NCBI GenBank assembly: GCA_964444795.1
Contig: CAYUIQ010000160.1
Span: forward strand, 1-21,325
Length of the DNA stretch: 21,325 bases
Direction: 5' to 3'
DNA from: JABMRP01 sp964444795
Lineage (GTDB): Bacteria > Planctomycetota > Planctomycetia > Pirellulales > Thermoguttaceae
Below the pieces are notes generated by a model. That model saw only the letters and a program-made list of their open reading frames with translations. It ran no database searches and had not been told where the DNA came from. The number at the start of each line of letters is the position of its first letter. Position 1 is the first letter of the stretch. Positions 8,502 through 15,052 of the stretch are shown here, one piece after another. The translations under genes and the position numbers were made by a program.

Positions 8502-9470
8502 TTACGTCCCTGCCGGCTCCGGCGGAGCGGGCGGCGGTTCGAGCGATTCGGCGCGGTTGTGCAGTCGCTCGCCTTGATAGAAGAAGCGGCCCTGGCCGCC
8601 TTGATCGATCCAGGCGGGGCCCGTGCTGCTAACGATCTCGGTATCGACCACGTCGGTTTTCGACCAGGGCATCGTGAGCAACTGGACCGAACCGTTGTCG
8701 CCGATCAGGCAGGTGTCGATCTCGACGCTCGACGCACCGCCGACGGTGATCCCCGCCCGGCCGTTCCCCCGGCATGTCATACCGCCCAGATAGATATCGC
8801 GGGCCGAGTTGTGCAGGTTGATGCCGTCGAGTTGGAAGCCCTGGACGGTCATCTCAAGAATGGCCAGCTTGTCGACGTGGTAGAGGGTGATGCCCACGGG
8901 CTTGTCGGTGTGTGTCAGATCGTAGTCTTGCGGCAGGCGATTCTCCTCCACACAGAAATAGACGTACTCGCCAAACAGGCACCATTGCAGCGGTTTGAGC
9001 TTGGGCGGGACATCGGTCATGCGATCGCCGATGACGCGCTGGGCCGGTTTGCCGTCGAGGAATAGTTGATGGTACTGCAACCGCTCGGGTCGAAACCGAA
9101 ACACATGGTCTTGGTAGTGATCCCACCCCAGCGGCGGCACGGGAGCCGAACCGTCGAGAATCGCTCCGTTGCCCATGATCACGAACGTCTGGACCAGGCT
9201 GCCGCTGTTCTTCTTGCCGACGAGACTCAGGCTCTCGCGATACGGCTGTCCCGTGTTGGCCAGGACGATCCGATCGCCGGCCTCGGCCAGTCGCAACGCC
9301 TTGGCGATCGTGCGAACCGGGCCCGACCGGTTGGAGGTGCTCATGATCTGGCGGCCGCTGAACGTGTCGTCGCCGGCGACGTTGCTGACGAAGATCTCGC
9401 GCGCCGGTGCCGCGGAGACACAGACACACCAGAGGGAACAAACAACCAGGAAACGAGTGAATGGGTACAT
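8502..9470 (-). CDS. Secreted right-handed parallel beta-helix protein (pectin-lyase-like fold)
   Basis: A 322-residue protein with a Cys-rich signal peptide (MYPFTRFLVVCSLWCVCVSAAPA). The mature N-terminus IFVSNVAGDDTFSGR, then GPVRTIAKALRLAEAGDRIVL, is the characteristic opening of right-handed beta-helix proteins, in which repeated short strands stack into a solenoid. Later coils are visible (FQLDGINLHNSARDIYLGGM, RAGITVGGASSVEIDTCLI). The C-terminus is proline-rich (PPPAPPEPAGT). The family includes polysaccharide lyases, hydrolases and non-catalytic solenoids. I cannot identify catalytic residues, so activity is open. GGAG nine or ten bases before the ATG is the only ribosome-binding signal. 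It lies upstream of the sulfatase on the same strand, which fits a joint role in glycan processing but does not prove it. Confidence 0.83.
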   Translation of the reverse strand: MYPFTRFLVVCSLWCVCVSAAPAREIFVSNVAGDDTFSGRQIMSTSNRSGPVRTIAKALRLAEAGDRIVLANTGQPYRESLSLVGKKNSGSLVQTFVIMGNGAILDGSAPVPPLGWDHYQDHVFRFRPERLQYHQLFLDGKPAQRVIGDRMTDVPPKLKPLQWCLFGEYVYFCVEENRLPQDYDLTHTDKPVGITLYHVDKLAILEMTVQGFQLDGINLHNSARDIYLGGMTCRGNGRAGITVGGASSVEIDTCLIGDNGSVQLLTMPWSKTDVVDTEIVSSTGPAWIDQGGQGRFFYQGERLHNRAESLEPPPAPPEPAGT

Positions 9471-9547
9471 GAGGGACGCTCCAGGCAGGAACTTCGGATG
9501 ATTGTATCAAGTGTAGCATAGGCTAGCCGCCGAGGCGGAAAAATCGG

Positions 9548-9553
9548 TATAAT
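9548..9553 (+). promoter_or_regulatory. Candidate -10 box for the macro-domain gene
   Basis: TATAAT preceded by CGG, 57 bases before the macro-domain ATG, in the divergent region shared with the beta-helix gene. No good -35 box lies 16-18 bases upstream. Confidence 0.4.
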
Positions 9554-9609
9554 TGCCGAGCGACGTGCAACGACCCCTCCGCGGGACTCCAGAGAGAAAG
9601 GCCCCTGCC

Positions 9610-10161
9610 ATGCAGGTCCGGATCAACGACGCGGCGCTCCAATTGCACCAGGGAGACATCACGGCCGAGGAGGTCGACGCGATCGTCAACGCGGCCAACA
9701 GCGGCTTGGCCGGCGGGGGTGGGGTTGATGGGGCTATCCACCGACGGGGGGGATCCGGCATCATGCAAGAGACCGACGCCCGCTATCCCGAGGGGTGTCC
9801 CACCGGATCGGCCGTCATAACCGGCGGTGGAAATCTGCCGGCGGCGCACGTGATCCACGCGGTCGGGCCCGTCTGGAGCGGCGGAAATCGGGGCGAAGCC
9901 GAACTGCTCGCCTCGGCCTACCGCCGGTCGCTCGAGCTGGCCGTGGAAAACGACTGCCACGGCATCGCTTTTCCCGCCCTCAGTGCCGGCGCCTATCGGT
10001 TTCCCGTCGATCGGGCGGCCCGCGTGGCCCTATCCACGGTGATCGATTTCCTCCAGGTCAACGGCCGGCCCGAGGTGGTGCGTTTCGTGCTCTTTACCGA
10101 GGGCATCTACGGAGCGTTTGCCGCGGCGCTGGAGGAATTGACCTCCGGCGATGCGGGGTAG
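9610..10161 (+). CDS. Macro-domain protein, O-acetyl-ADP-ribose deacetylase (MacroD/YmdB-like)
   Basis: A 183-residue protein that is one complete macro domain with nothing added. ADP-ribose-binding signatures seen are GDIT (15-18), AIVNAAN (24-30), GGGGVDGAIHR (35-45), PTGSAVITGGGNLPA (64-78) and AVGPVW (84-89). The phosphate loop reads FPALSAGAYRFP (121-132). Proteins of this type remove acetyl from O-acetyl-ADP-ribose or mono-ADP-ribose from proteins in the cytoplasm. The loop usually reads S-T-G-[IV]-Y-G-[YF]-P; here Thr is Ala, Ile/Val is Ala and the second Gly is Arg, so activity may be altered. The ATG at 9610 is preceded by a GAGAAAGG stretch. No ADP-ribosyltransferase gene is adjacent, so its biological partner is unknown. 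Confidence 0.9.
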   Translation: MQVRINDAALQLHQGDITAEEVDAIVNAANSGLAGGGGVDGAIHRRGGSGIMQETDARYPEGCPTGSAVITGGGNLPAAHVIHAVGPVWSGGNRGEAELLASAYRRSLELAVENDCHGIAFPALSAGAYRFPVDRAARVALSTVIDFLQVNGRPEVVRFVLFTEGIYGAFAAALEELTSGDAG

Positions 10162-10228
10162 GTCGGATCCCCTTGTCGGTGCTTGACATCCGCCGTCGCG
10201 ATCACTACCTTGCGAGAGTTACCGTTCG

Positions 10229-10265
10229 TATAGTAGCCATCTTGCGGAGCAAGATGGCTACTATA
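10229..10265. repeat. Perfect palindrome, 17-bp arms with a 3-base loop
   Basis: Arms at 10229-10245 and 10249-10265 are exactly complementary around GGA; the arm core reads agtagccatcttgc. It lies between the macro-domain and aldehyde dehydrogenase genes. In RNA it would be a very stable hairpin, but no T-run follows, so it is not a typical intrinsic terminator. It resembles REP-like dispersed palindromes. Confidence 0.75.
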
Positions 10266-10299
10266 AGCAGATAGTTCCTTCACGCGAGAAAGACGTTCG

Positions 10300-11751
10300 A
10301 TGTCCGTCCCTGAAATACGCGGTTCCCTTTATATCGACGGCCAATGGTGCGAGGCCGATTCCGGCCGTAAGATCGACGTGATCAATCCGGCCACCGAAGA
10401 AGCGTTCATCCAAGTGGCGAGTTGCGGCCGGGCGGAAGTCGAGCGGGCAATCGAGGCGGCCGACGTGGCGGGCAAAGCATGGCGGGCGCTGACGCCCTAC
10501 CAACGCCAGGTACCCCTGCGCAAGACGGCCGAGTTGATCCGCGAGCGAGTCGACGAAATCGCCACGGCGCTAACCGTTGAGCAGGGCAAGCCGCTGGCCG
10601 AGGCGCGGCTGGAGGTGTTGGCCAACGCGACGTTTTTCGAATGGTATGCCGACGAGGGGACCCGGCTTTACGGCGAGATCGTGCCTTCACATTTCCCCAA
10701 CAAGCGGCTGTTTGTTTTCCATCAGCCGATCGGTGTTTGCGCGATGATTTCGCCGTGGAATTTTCCACTCTTCCTGCAAGGCCGCAAAATTGCCCCCGCG
10801 CTGGCCGCCGGATGCACGTGTGTCTGCCGGCCTTCGACCTCGACGCCGCTGAACCTGATCAAGCTGTTCGAGTGCATGGAAGACGCCGGAGTGCCCGCCG
10901 GAGTGGCCAACCTCGTGGTCGGACCGGCGGCCGAGTGCATGGAACCGTTTTACACCAATAGCAAAGTACGCCAAATCAGCTTCTCCGGCTCGACCGAGAT
11001 CGGCAAGGAGATCATGCGACGTTCGGCCGAGCAGGTGAAGAAGATCTCGATCGAGCTCGGCGGCCATGCCCCGCTGATCGCCATGCCCGACTTCGGCGCC
11101 CTAGCGACGGCCAAGTTCGCCGTGGCCAGCAAGTTTCGCAACGCCGGGCAGTCGTGTATCTCGGCCAGCCGGTTCTTTATCCACGAGGAGATGGTCGACG
11201 AGTTCTGCGAAGCGGTCGTGGCCGAGACCCGGGCGCTGGTCTTGGGTAACGGGCTGGAGGAAGGTGTGACGATGGGACCGGTCACCGAATCGAGCCATCG
11301 CGACAAGACCCTGCGGCTGATCGACGATGCCGTGGCGAAACGGGCCAAGGTGCTCTGCGGCGGCGGCCGGGCGGGACAATTCGACCGAGGCTACTTCATC
11401 GAGCCGACGATCATCACCGAGGTCGCCCCCGAGATGGACGTGATGCGCGAGGAGCCCTTCTGCCCGATCATGCCCGTGGTGCCGTTTCGCACCGTCGAGG
11501 AAGCCCTCGAAAAGGCCAACGACACGGAGTATGGTCTGGCCGGCTATATCGCCACGCACGACATCAGCACGGGTATCAAGCTGGCCGAGGGATTGGACGC
11601 GGGCATCCTTTCCATCGGCGATTTCGCGCCGGCCACGGTGCTTTGCCCCTTCGGCGGAATGAAAGAGAGCGGCATCGGCCGAGAAGGCGGCCGGGAGGGG
11701 ATTCTGGAATACGTCGAGTCGAAATACGTCTCGTTGGCACTTCGCCCGTGA
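10300..11751 (+). CDS. NAD(P)-dependent aldehyde dehydrogenase, succinate-semialdehyde dehydrogenase-like
   Basis: A 483-residue cytoplasmic ALDH-superfamily enzyme that should oxidise an aldehyde to the acid. Key residues seen are Asn154 in PWNFP, general base Glu252 in ELGGH, nucleophile Cys286 in GQSC, and the coenzyme-binding EEPFCP and FGGMKESGIGREGG near the C-terminus. The overall pattern (KFRNAGQSC, FSGSTEIGKEIM) resembles GabD-type succinate-semialdehyde dehydrogenases. Two oddities stand out. The lysine of the usual VxKPA motif, which contacts the coenzyme ribose or phosphate, is Arg177 (VCRPST), and ELGGN is ELGGH (His256). Cofactor preference may therefore differ. No gab-type aminotransferase or transporter is adjacent, so the substrate is uncertain. 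The ATG at 10300 follows the palindrome region. Confidence 0.9.
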   Translation: MSVPEIRGSLYIDGQWCEADSGRKIDVINPATEEAFIQVASCGRAEVERAIEAADVAGKAWRALTPYQRQVPLRKTAELIRERVDEIATALTVEQGKPLAEARLEVLANATFFEWYADEGTRLYGEIVPSHFPNKRLFVFHQPIGVCAMISPWNFPLFLQGRKIAPALAAGCTCVCRPSTSTPLNLIKLFECMEDAGVPAGVANLVVGPAAECMEPFYTNSKVRQISFSGSTEIGKEIMRRSAEQVKKISIELGGHAPLIAMPDFGALATAKFAVASKFRNAGQSCISASRFFIHEEMVDEFCEAVVAETRALVLGNGLEEGVTMGPVTESSHRDKTLRLIDDAVAKRAKVLCGGGRAGQFDRGYFIEPTIITEVAPEMDVMREEPFCPIMPVVPFRTVEEALEKANDTEYGLAGYIATHDISTGIKLAEGLDAGILSIGDFAPATVLCPFGGMKESGIGREGGREGILEYVESKYVSLALRP

Positions 11752-11817
11752 GGCATACGCCGGCGCGGAGGGTCGAACGCTTGACCCCGGGGCGTGCGAG
11801 CCGTATGCTGGCGTTGC

Positions 11818-11933
11818 CTCAGCCCCCGTACGATGGCCCTCCGAGGCCGTCGTTGTGTACGGCGGTCCTTTCGAGACCGTGGTCGGAAACGCGGGTCTCG
11901 ACGGCCTCGGAGGGCCATCGTACGGGGGCTGAG
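11818..11933. repeat. Large palindrome, perfect 35-bp arms (family shared with 16610-16734)
   Basis: Left arm 11818-11852 and right arm 11899-11933 are exactly complementary around a 46-base centre. The centre has its own short inverted repeat (CGAGACC with GGTCTCG). Complementarity extends outward imperfectly, with GTTGC at 11813-11817 matching GCAAC at 11939-11943. The 25-base core at 11828-11852 is identical to 16643-16667. It lies in the 241-bp gap between the aldehyde dehydrogenase and FIST genes. Confidence 0.85.
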
Positions 11934-11978
11934 CACTGGCAACCCGCCCATCACACTGGAAACGGTAAACCCAACGAC

Positions 11979-11983
11979 AGGAG
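11979..11983 (+). promoter_or_regulatory. Ribosome binding site of the FIST gene
   Basis: AGGAG lies nine bases before the ATG at 11993 and fixes this start. That matters because the signal-peptide region of the gene is interrupted by the N run. Confidence 0.6.
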
Positions 11984-11992
11984 AACCACGCG

Positions 11993-13354
11993 ATGAAGAA
12001 CTTGTTGACTGTTCTGGTTTGTGCCGGAGCGCTNNNNNNNNNNCCGGCCAACACGCCGCCGAGCGACGGTCCCCAAGAACCGGGTGACGCGAAAGCGGTC
12101 GCTTTTTCGGTCGGTTGGTGTACCAGTGAAGACCCGGCCGCCGCCGCCACCAAGGCCGCGGCCGACGCGATCGAGGGATTGGGTTGCCCGGCCAAGGGCG
12201 TGATCTTCTACGAGTACTTCCCCAAGACGATCCAAGACGCCGAGGGCGAAGACAAGGAAGTGCCCGATGCCGATAAGGACGCGCTGGTTCTGCCCGCGCT
12301 TCGCGAAGTGGTCGGTTCGGTACCCACGATCGGCTGTCGTGCCCGATCGCTGGTCAACGGCGGTACGATGCTCAGCAACACGGTGGCCGTGCTGGCCATC
12401 GGCGGCGAGGCCGTTTCCTGCAAGGCAATCAAGGCCGAGTTGGTTGCCGACCGTCGCGCGGTGGGCACCAAGATCGCCGAACAGCTTGCCGACGTGAAGG
12501 ACATGAAGCTGCTCATGGCCCTTTCGGAAATGAACCTCTCGTTCGACACGACCGAGGGCGTCTCGGTCGAAGACTTCATCCGCGGCATCGTCGACACCGC
12601 GGGCGGCGACGTAACGCTGTTCGGCGGCAATTGCATGCCCAACGACTACCCGGCGGACAAGGGCGGCGTACAGTTTCTCGACGACGAGATGCTCGAGGGC
12701 CATGTCGTGGCTCTGGGGATCGGTGGTCCGATCGCCATTCACGCCAACCACACCAACGAATTCAAATCCTCGGACGAAACGGTCGAAGTGACCAAGGCCG
12801 ACGACAAGTGGATTCTCGAACTCGACGGGAAGCCGGCCGCCGACGTTTATCGTGAGATTCGTGGCATGAAGCCCGAGGACGAATTTACCAGCGATTCGCA
12901 ACATCCCATCGGCGTGATCGTGACCGAAGAGAAGGTCTACTTGCGGATGGTGTTGGAAGAGGATAAGGAGAAGGGGGCGTTGCGTTTCGTGGCGGCGGTG
13001 CCCGAGGGAACGAAGATCAAGATCCTCATCGGCGGTTTCGATGCGCAAGCGATTCTCGACGCGGCCAAGGAGGGGATCTCCGAGTCGCTGGCTCAGGCCG
13101 GCGATGCCGAGCCGCTGATGGCCCTGTTGTCCGACTGTTGCGCCCGGGGAGGCCGTCTGCGCGAGTTCCGCAAGGCCAGCGAGTGTGAAATTAAGCAGGC
13201 GATTCTACCGGTGGTCGACGCCAAGGGTGGATTCCCCATCTTCGGGTTCTACGCCTGGGGCGAGTTGGGCCCCATCGCTGGACCGTTCGGCGGTCTGAAG
13301 TGCATGTACCAGCAGCATACGTTTGTCTCGGCCGTGGTGACCGAAGCGAAGTAA
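11993..13354 (+). CDS. Exported standalone FIST-domain protein (sequence gap in signal peptide)
   Basis: 453 residues as written, including four unknown or ambiguous ones from the N run. The N-terminus MKNLLTVLVCAGA, before the gap, looks like a signal peptide or lipoprotein signal; the gap hides the cleavage site. The rest has two parts. A FIST_N-like region (about 35-220) starts FSVGWCTSEDPAAAATKAA and contains GCRARSLVNGG and LFGGNCMPND. A FIST_C-like region (about 250-450) ends FPIFGFYAWGELGPI and then MYQQHTFVSAVV. FIST domains are thought to sense small ligands, possibly amino acids, and are usually joined to kinases, chemoreceptors or cyclases. No effector domain is present here and the protein appears exported. 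The 10 Ns keep the frame. A palindrome lies upstream and the WG lipoprotein gene follows. Confidence 0.82.
   Translation: MKNLLTVLVCAGAXXXXPANTPPSDGPQEPGDAKAVAFSVGWCTSEDPAAAATKAAADAIEGLGCPAKGVIFYEYFPKTIQDAEGEDKEVPDADKDALVLPALREVVGSVPTIGCRARSLVNGGTMLSNTVAVLAIGGEAVSCKAIKAELVADRRAVGTKIAEQLADVKDMKLLMALSEMNLSFDTTEGVSVEDFIRGIVDTAGGDVTLFGGNCMPNDYPADKGGVQFLDDEMLEGHVVALGIGGPIAIHANHTNEFKSSDETVEVTKADDKWILELDGKPAADVYREIRGMKPEDEFTSDSQHPIGVIVTEEKVYLRMVLEEDKEKGALRFVAAVPEGTKIKILIGGFDAQAILDAAKEGISESLAQAGDAEPLMALLSDCCARGGRLREFRKASECEIKQAILPVVDAKGGFPIFGFYAWGELGPIAGPFGGLKCMYQQHTFVSAVVTEAK
12034..12043. other. Assembly gap (10 Ns)
   Basis: Ten unknown bases inside the signal-peptide region of the FIST gene. Reading continues in frame across them, so the stated length may be right or may be a placeholder. 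Confidence 0.98.
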
Positions 13355-13490
13355 GCGAGTCAAACGGAGAATACGGAAGTCCGAACAAGGGGATGACTCC
13401 GTCGCGAGCCTTATTTCGCGGCGTTGGGGGCGCTTGGCGACGGTGCCTGTCCCCTCTTCGGACGCCCATTTCACAGAAAGGGCGGCTGCC

Positions 13491-14882
13491 ATGAGGATCC
13501 GTTTCTTGCTCGTGCTCTTTGTCATGCCATTGGTCTGTGCCTGTGGCGGGTCGAACGACTCGGCCGACAAGTCGGAATCGCCGTCTGCCTCCACGCCCGA
13601 GCCGGCCGCATCGAGCAAGGTGGAAGGCGCGGGAAACGATCGCGAGGAGTCCGCAGCGGCACAAGCCGCGCGTGAAGCGGGCTCAGAAGGCGACAACAAA
13701 CAGCACCACGAAGCTTACCGGACGTGGACCGACAGCAGCGGCACTTTCACGGTTGAGGCCGAATTTGTTGGGCTCAATGACGGCAAAGTTCGGCTGAAGA
13801 AGAGAGATGGCAAGGTGATTGCCGTGGCTTTGAGTCAGCTCAGCGAGGAAGGCCAGGACTTTGTCAAGCGGTCGGTCTCGGAATCGACGGGAGACGCGGC
13901 GTCGCCGAATGAGCCGGCCACGGAAATGACCGACGCACTCTATCCGATCAAGCAAGATGGCAAGTGGGGCTACATCGATGCGCATGGCAGAATCGTGGTA
14001 AAGCCGCAATTCGACTATGCCTACAAGTTCTCCGAAGGGCTGGGAGCCGTGAGAGCGGACGGTGACCTGCACGGCTATGTCAATACCGCGGGCGTCCTCG
14101 TCATCAAACCCCGATTTCACGGTTCGCAGTCCTTTTCCGAAGGCCTTGCTCTGGTAAGCGTGGGAGAGGATCGCAAGTATGGCTTCATCGATAAGACGGG
14201 CAAGTTCGTCATCGAGCCGCAGTTTGACGGTGGAGCCGGTTTCAGTGAAGGTCTGGCGATGGTCCAAGCCTCCGGCGGATTCGGCTTCATCGACAAAACG
14301 GGGAAGATGGTCATCGCACCGGAGTCCGTCTTCATCTTCGGCGGTTTCTTCGGGGGTTACGCTTTGGTTAATAAAGGTGGAAGTCTACGGCTTCCGGGTG
14401 GATTGACGGGCGGCGAGACCTATCTGATTGACAGGGCAGGGAAGCGAGTCGTGTTCGAGCAGGAATTCGAGAGCGTCGGCCATTTGAGGGAGGGGCTCAT
14501 CAGGGTGGAGTTGGACGGCAAGTACGGCTACGCCGACCGGACAGGGAAAATCGTGATCCAGCCTCAGTTCGAAGTGGCCTGCGATTTTCACGAAGGTCTC
14601 GCGGGGGTGAAGATTTCGGGCAAGTGGGGCTTCGCGAACGCCGCGGGGGACGTCGTCGTCGATCCTGTCTATGACGAAGGCGAACACTTCTCCGAAGGCT
14701 TGGCCCGCGTCGAGCGAGGTGATGAACAGGCCTACATCGACAAGAGCGGTAAGATTGTCTTCAGCCTGCGTCCGGGTGAATCTGGCGACAGCTTCACCAA
14801 CGGGTTGGCTCGCGTAACGGTGGACGACAAGATTCGCTACGTGGACAAGTCGGGCCAGTATGTTTGGCCGCCGGCAGAGTAA
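13491..14882 (+). CDS. Lipoprotein with SHD1 domain and WG (KWG) repeats
   Basis: A 463-residue protein. The start MRIRFLLVLFVMPLVCAC gives a lipoprotein signal with Cys18 as the likely lipidated residue; the box VCAC is slightly unusual. A Ser/Ala/Glu-rich linker (19-75) leads to an SHD1-like domain (76-128, RTWTDSSGTFTVEAEFVGL then VALSQLSEEGQDFVKR), a small fold common in planctomycetes. Residues 150-463 hold about eight WG repeats plus a partial one, with the pattern G[KR][WY]G[YF]IDxxGKxVIxPQF followed by FSEGLAxV. Such repeats likely form a beta-solenoid and are found in envelope proteins of uncertain role. The ATG at 13491 is preferred over an in-frame upstream ATG at 13434 because the lipoprotein signal begins there and AGAAAGG precedes it. 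The binding partner is unknown. Confidence 0.86.
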   Translation: MRIRFLLVLFVMPLVCACGGSNDSADKSESPSASTPEPAASSKVEGAGNDREESAAAQAAREAGSEGDNKQHHEAYRTWTDSSGTFTVEAEFVGLNDGKVRLKKRDGKVIAVALSQLSEEGQDFVKRSVSESTGDAASPNEPATEMTDALYPIKQDGKWGYIDAHGRIVVKPQFDYAYKFSEGLGAVRADGDLHGYVNTAGVLVIKPRFHGSQSFSEGLALVSVGEDRKYGFIDKTGKFVIEPQFDGGAGFSEGLAMVQASGGFGFIDKTGKMVIAPESVFIFGGFFGGYALVNKGGSLRLPGGLTGGETYLIDRAGKRVVFEQEFESVGHLREGLIRVELDGKYGYADRTGKIVIQPQFEVACDFHEGLAGVKISGKWGFANAAGDVVVDPVYDEGEHFSEGLARVERGDEQAYIDKSGKIVFSLRPGESGDSFTNGLARVTVDDKIRYVDKSGQYVWPPAE

Positions 14883-15052
14883 ATACGGCATGCACCAGCG
14901 CGAAACCCACGCCCACGCGACTGGACGAGGGCCGGGGGAGAGGCACAGGGCAGAAACGGACAGTCCCAGTGGTACGATACGGCAAGCCGAGCAACTTCCC
15001 CCGTCGGCCGCGGGTCGAGCCGCCGAGAGTTTCCCGGTGCGACCGCTCCGGT
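14883..15052. other. Intergenic spacer between the WG lipoprotein and GT-C-like gene 1
   Basis: This 170-bp stretch stays open in the frame of the downstream gene (possible starts TTG 14864 and GTG 14969), but its translation is Arg/Pro-rich and low in character. I treat it as untranslated leader. No promoter is clear. Confidence 0.4.

Noticed and set aside
7026..9065. Plus-strand open frame of 679 codons across the sulfatase and beta-helix genes
   Set aside because: It is antisense to two genes with clear motifs and signal peptides, and its translation has no recognisable domain.
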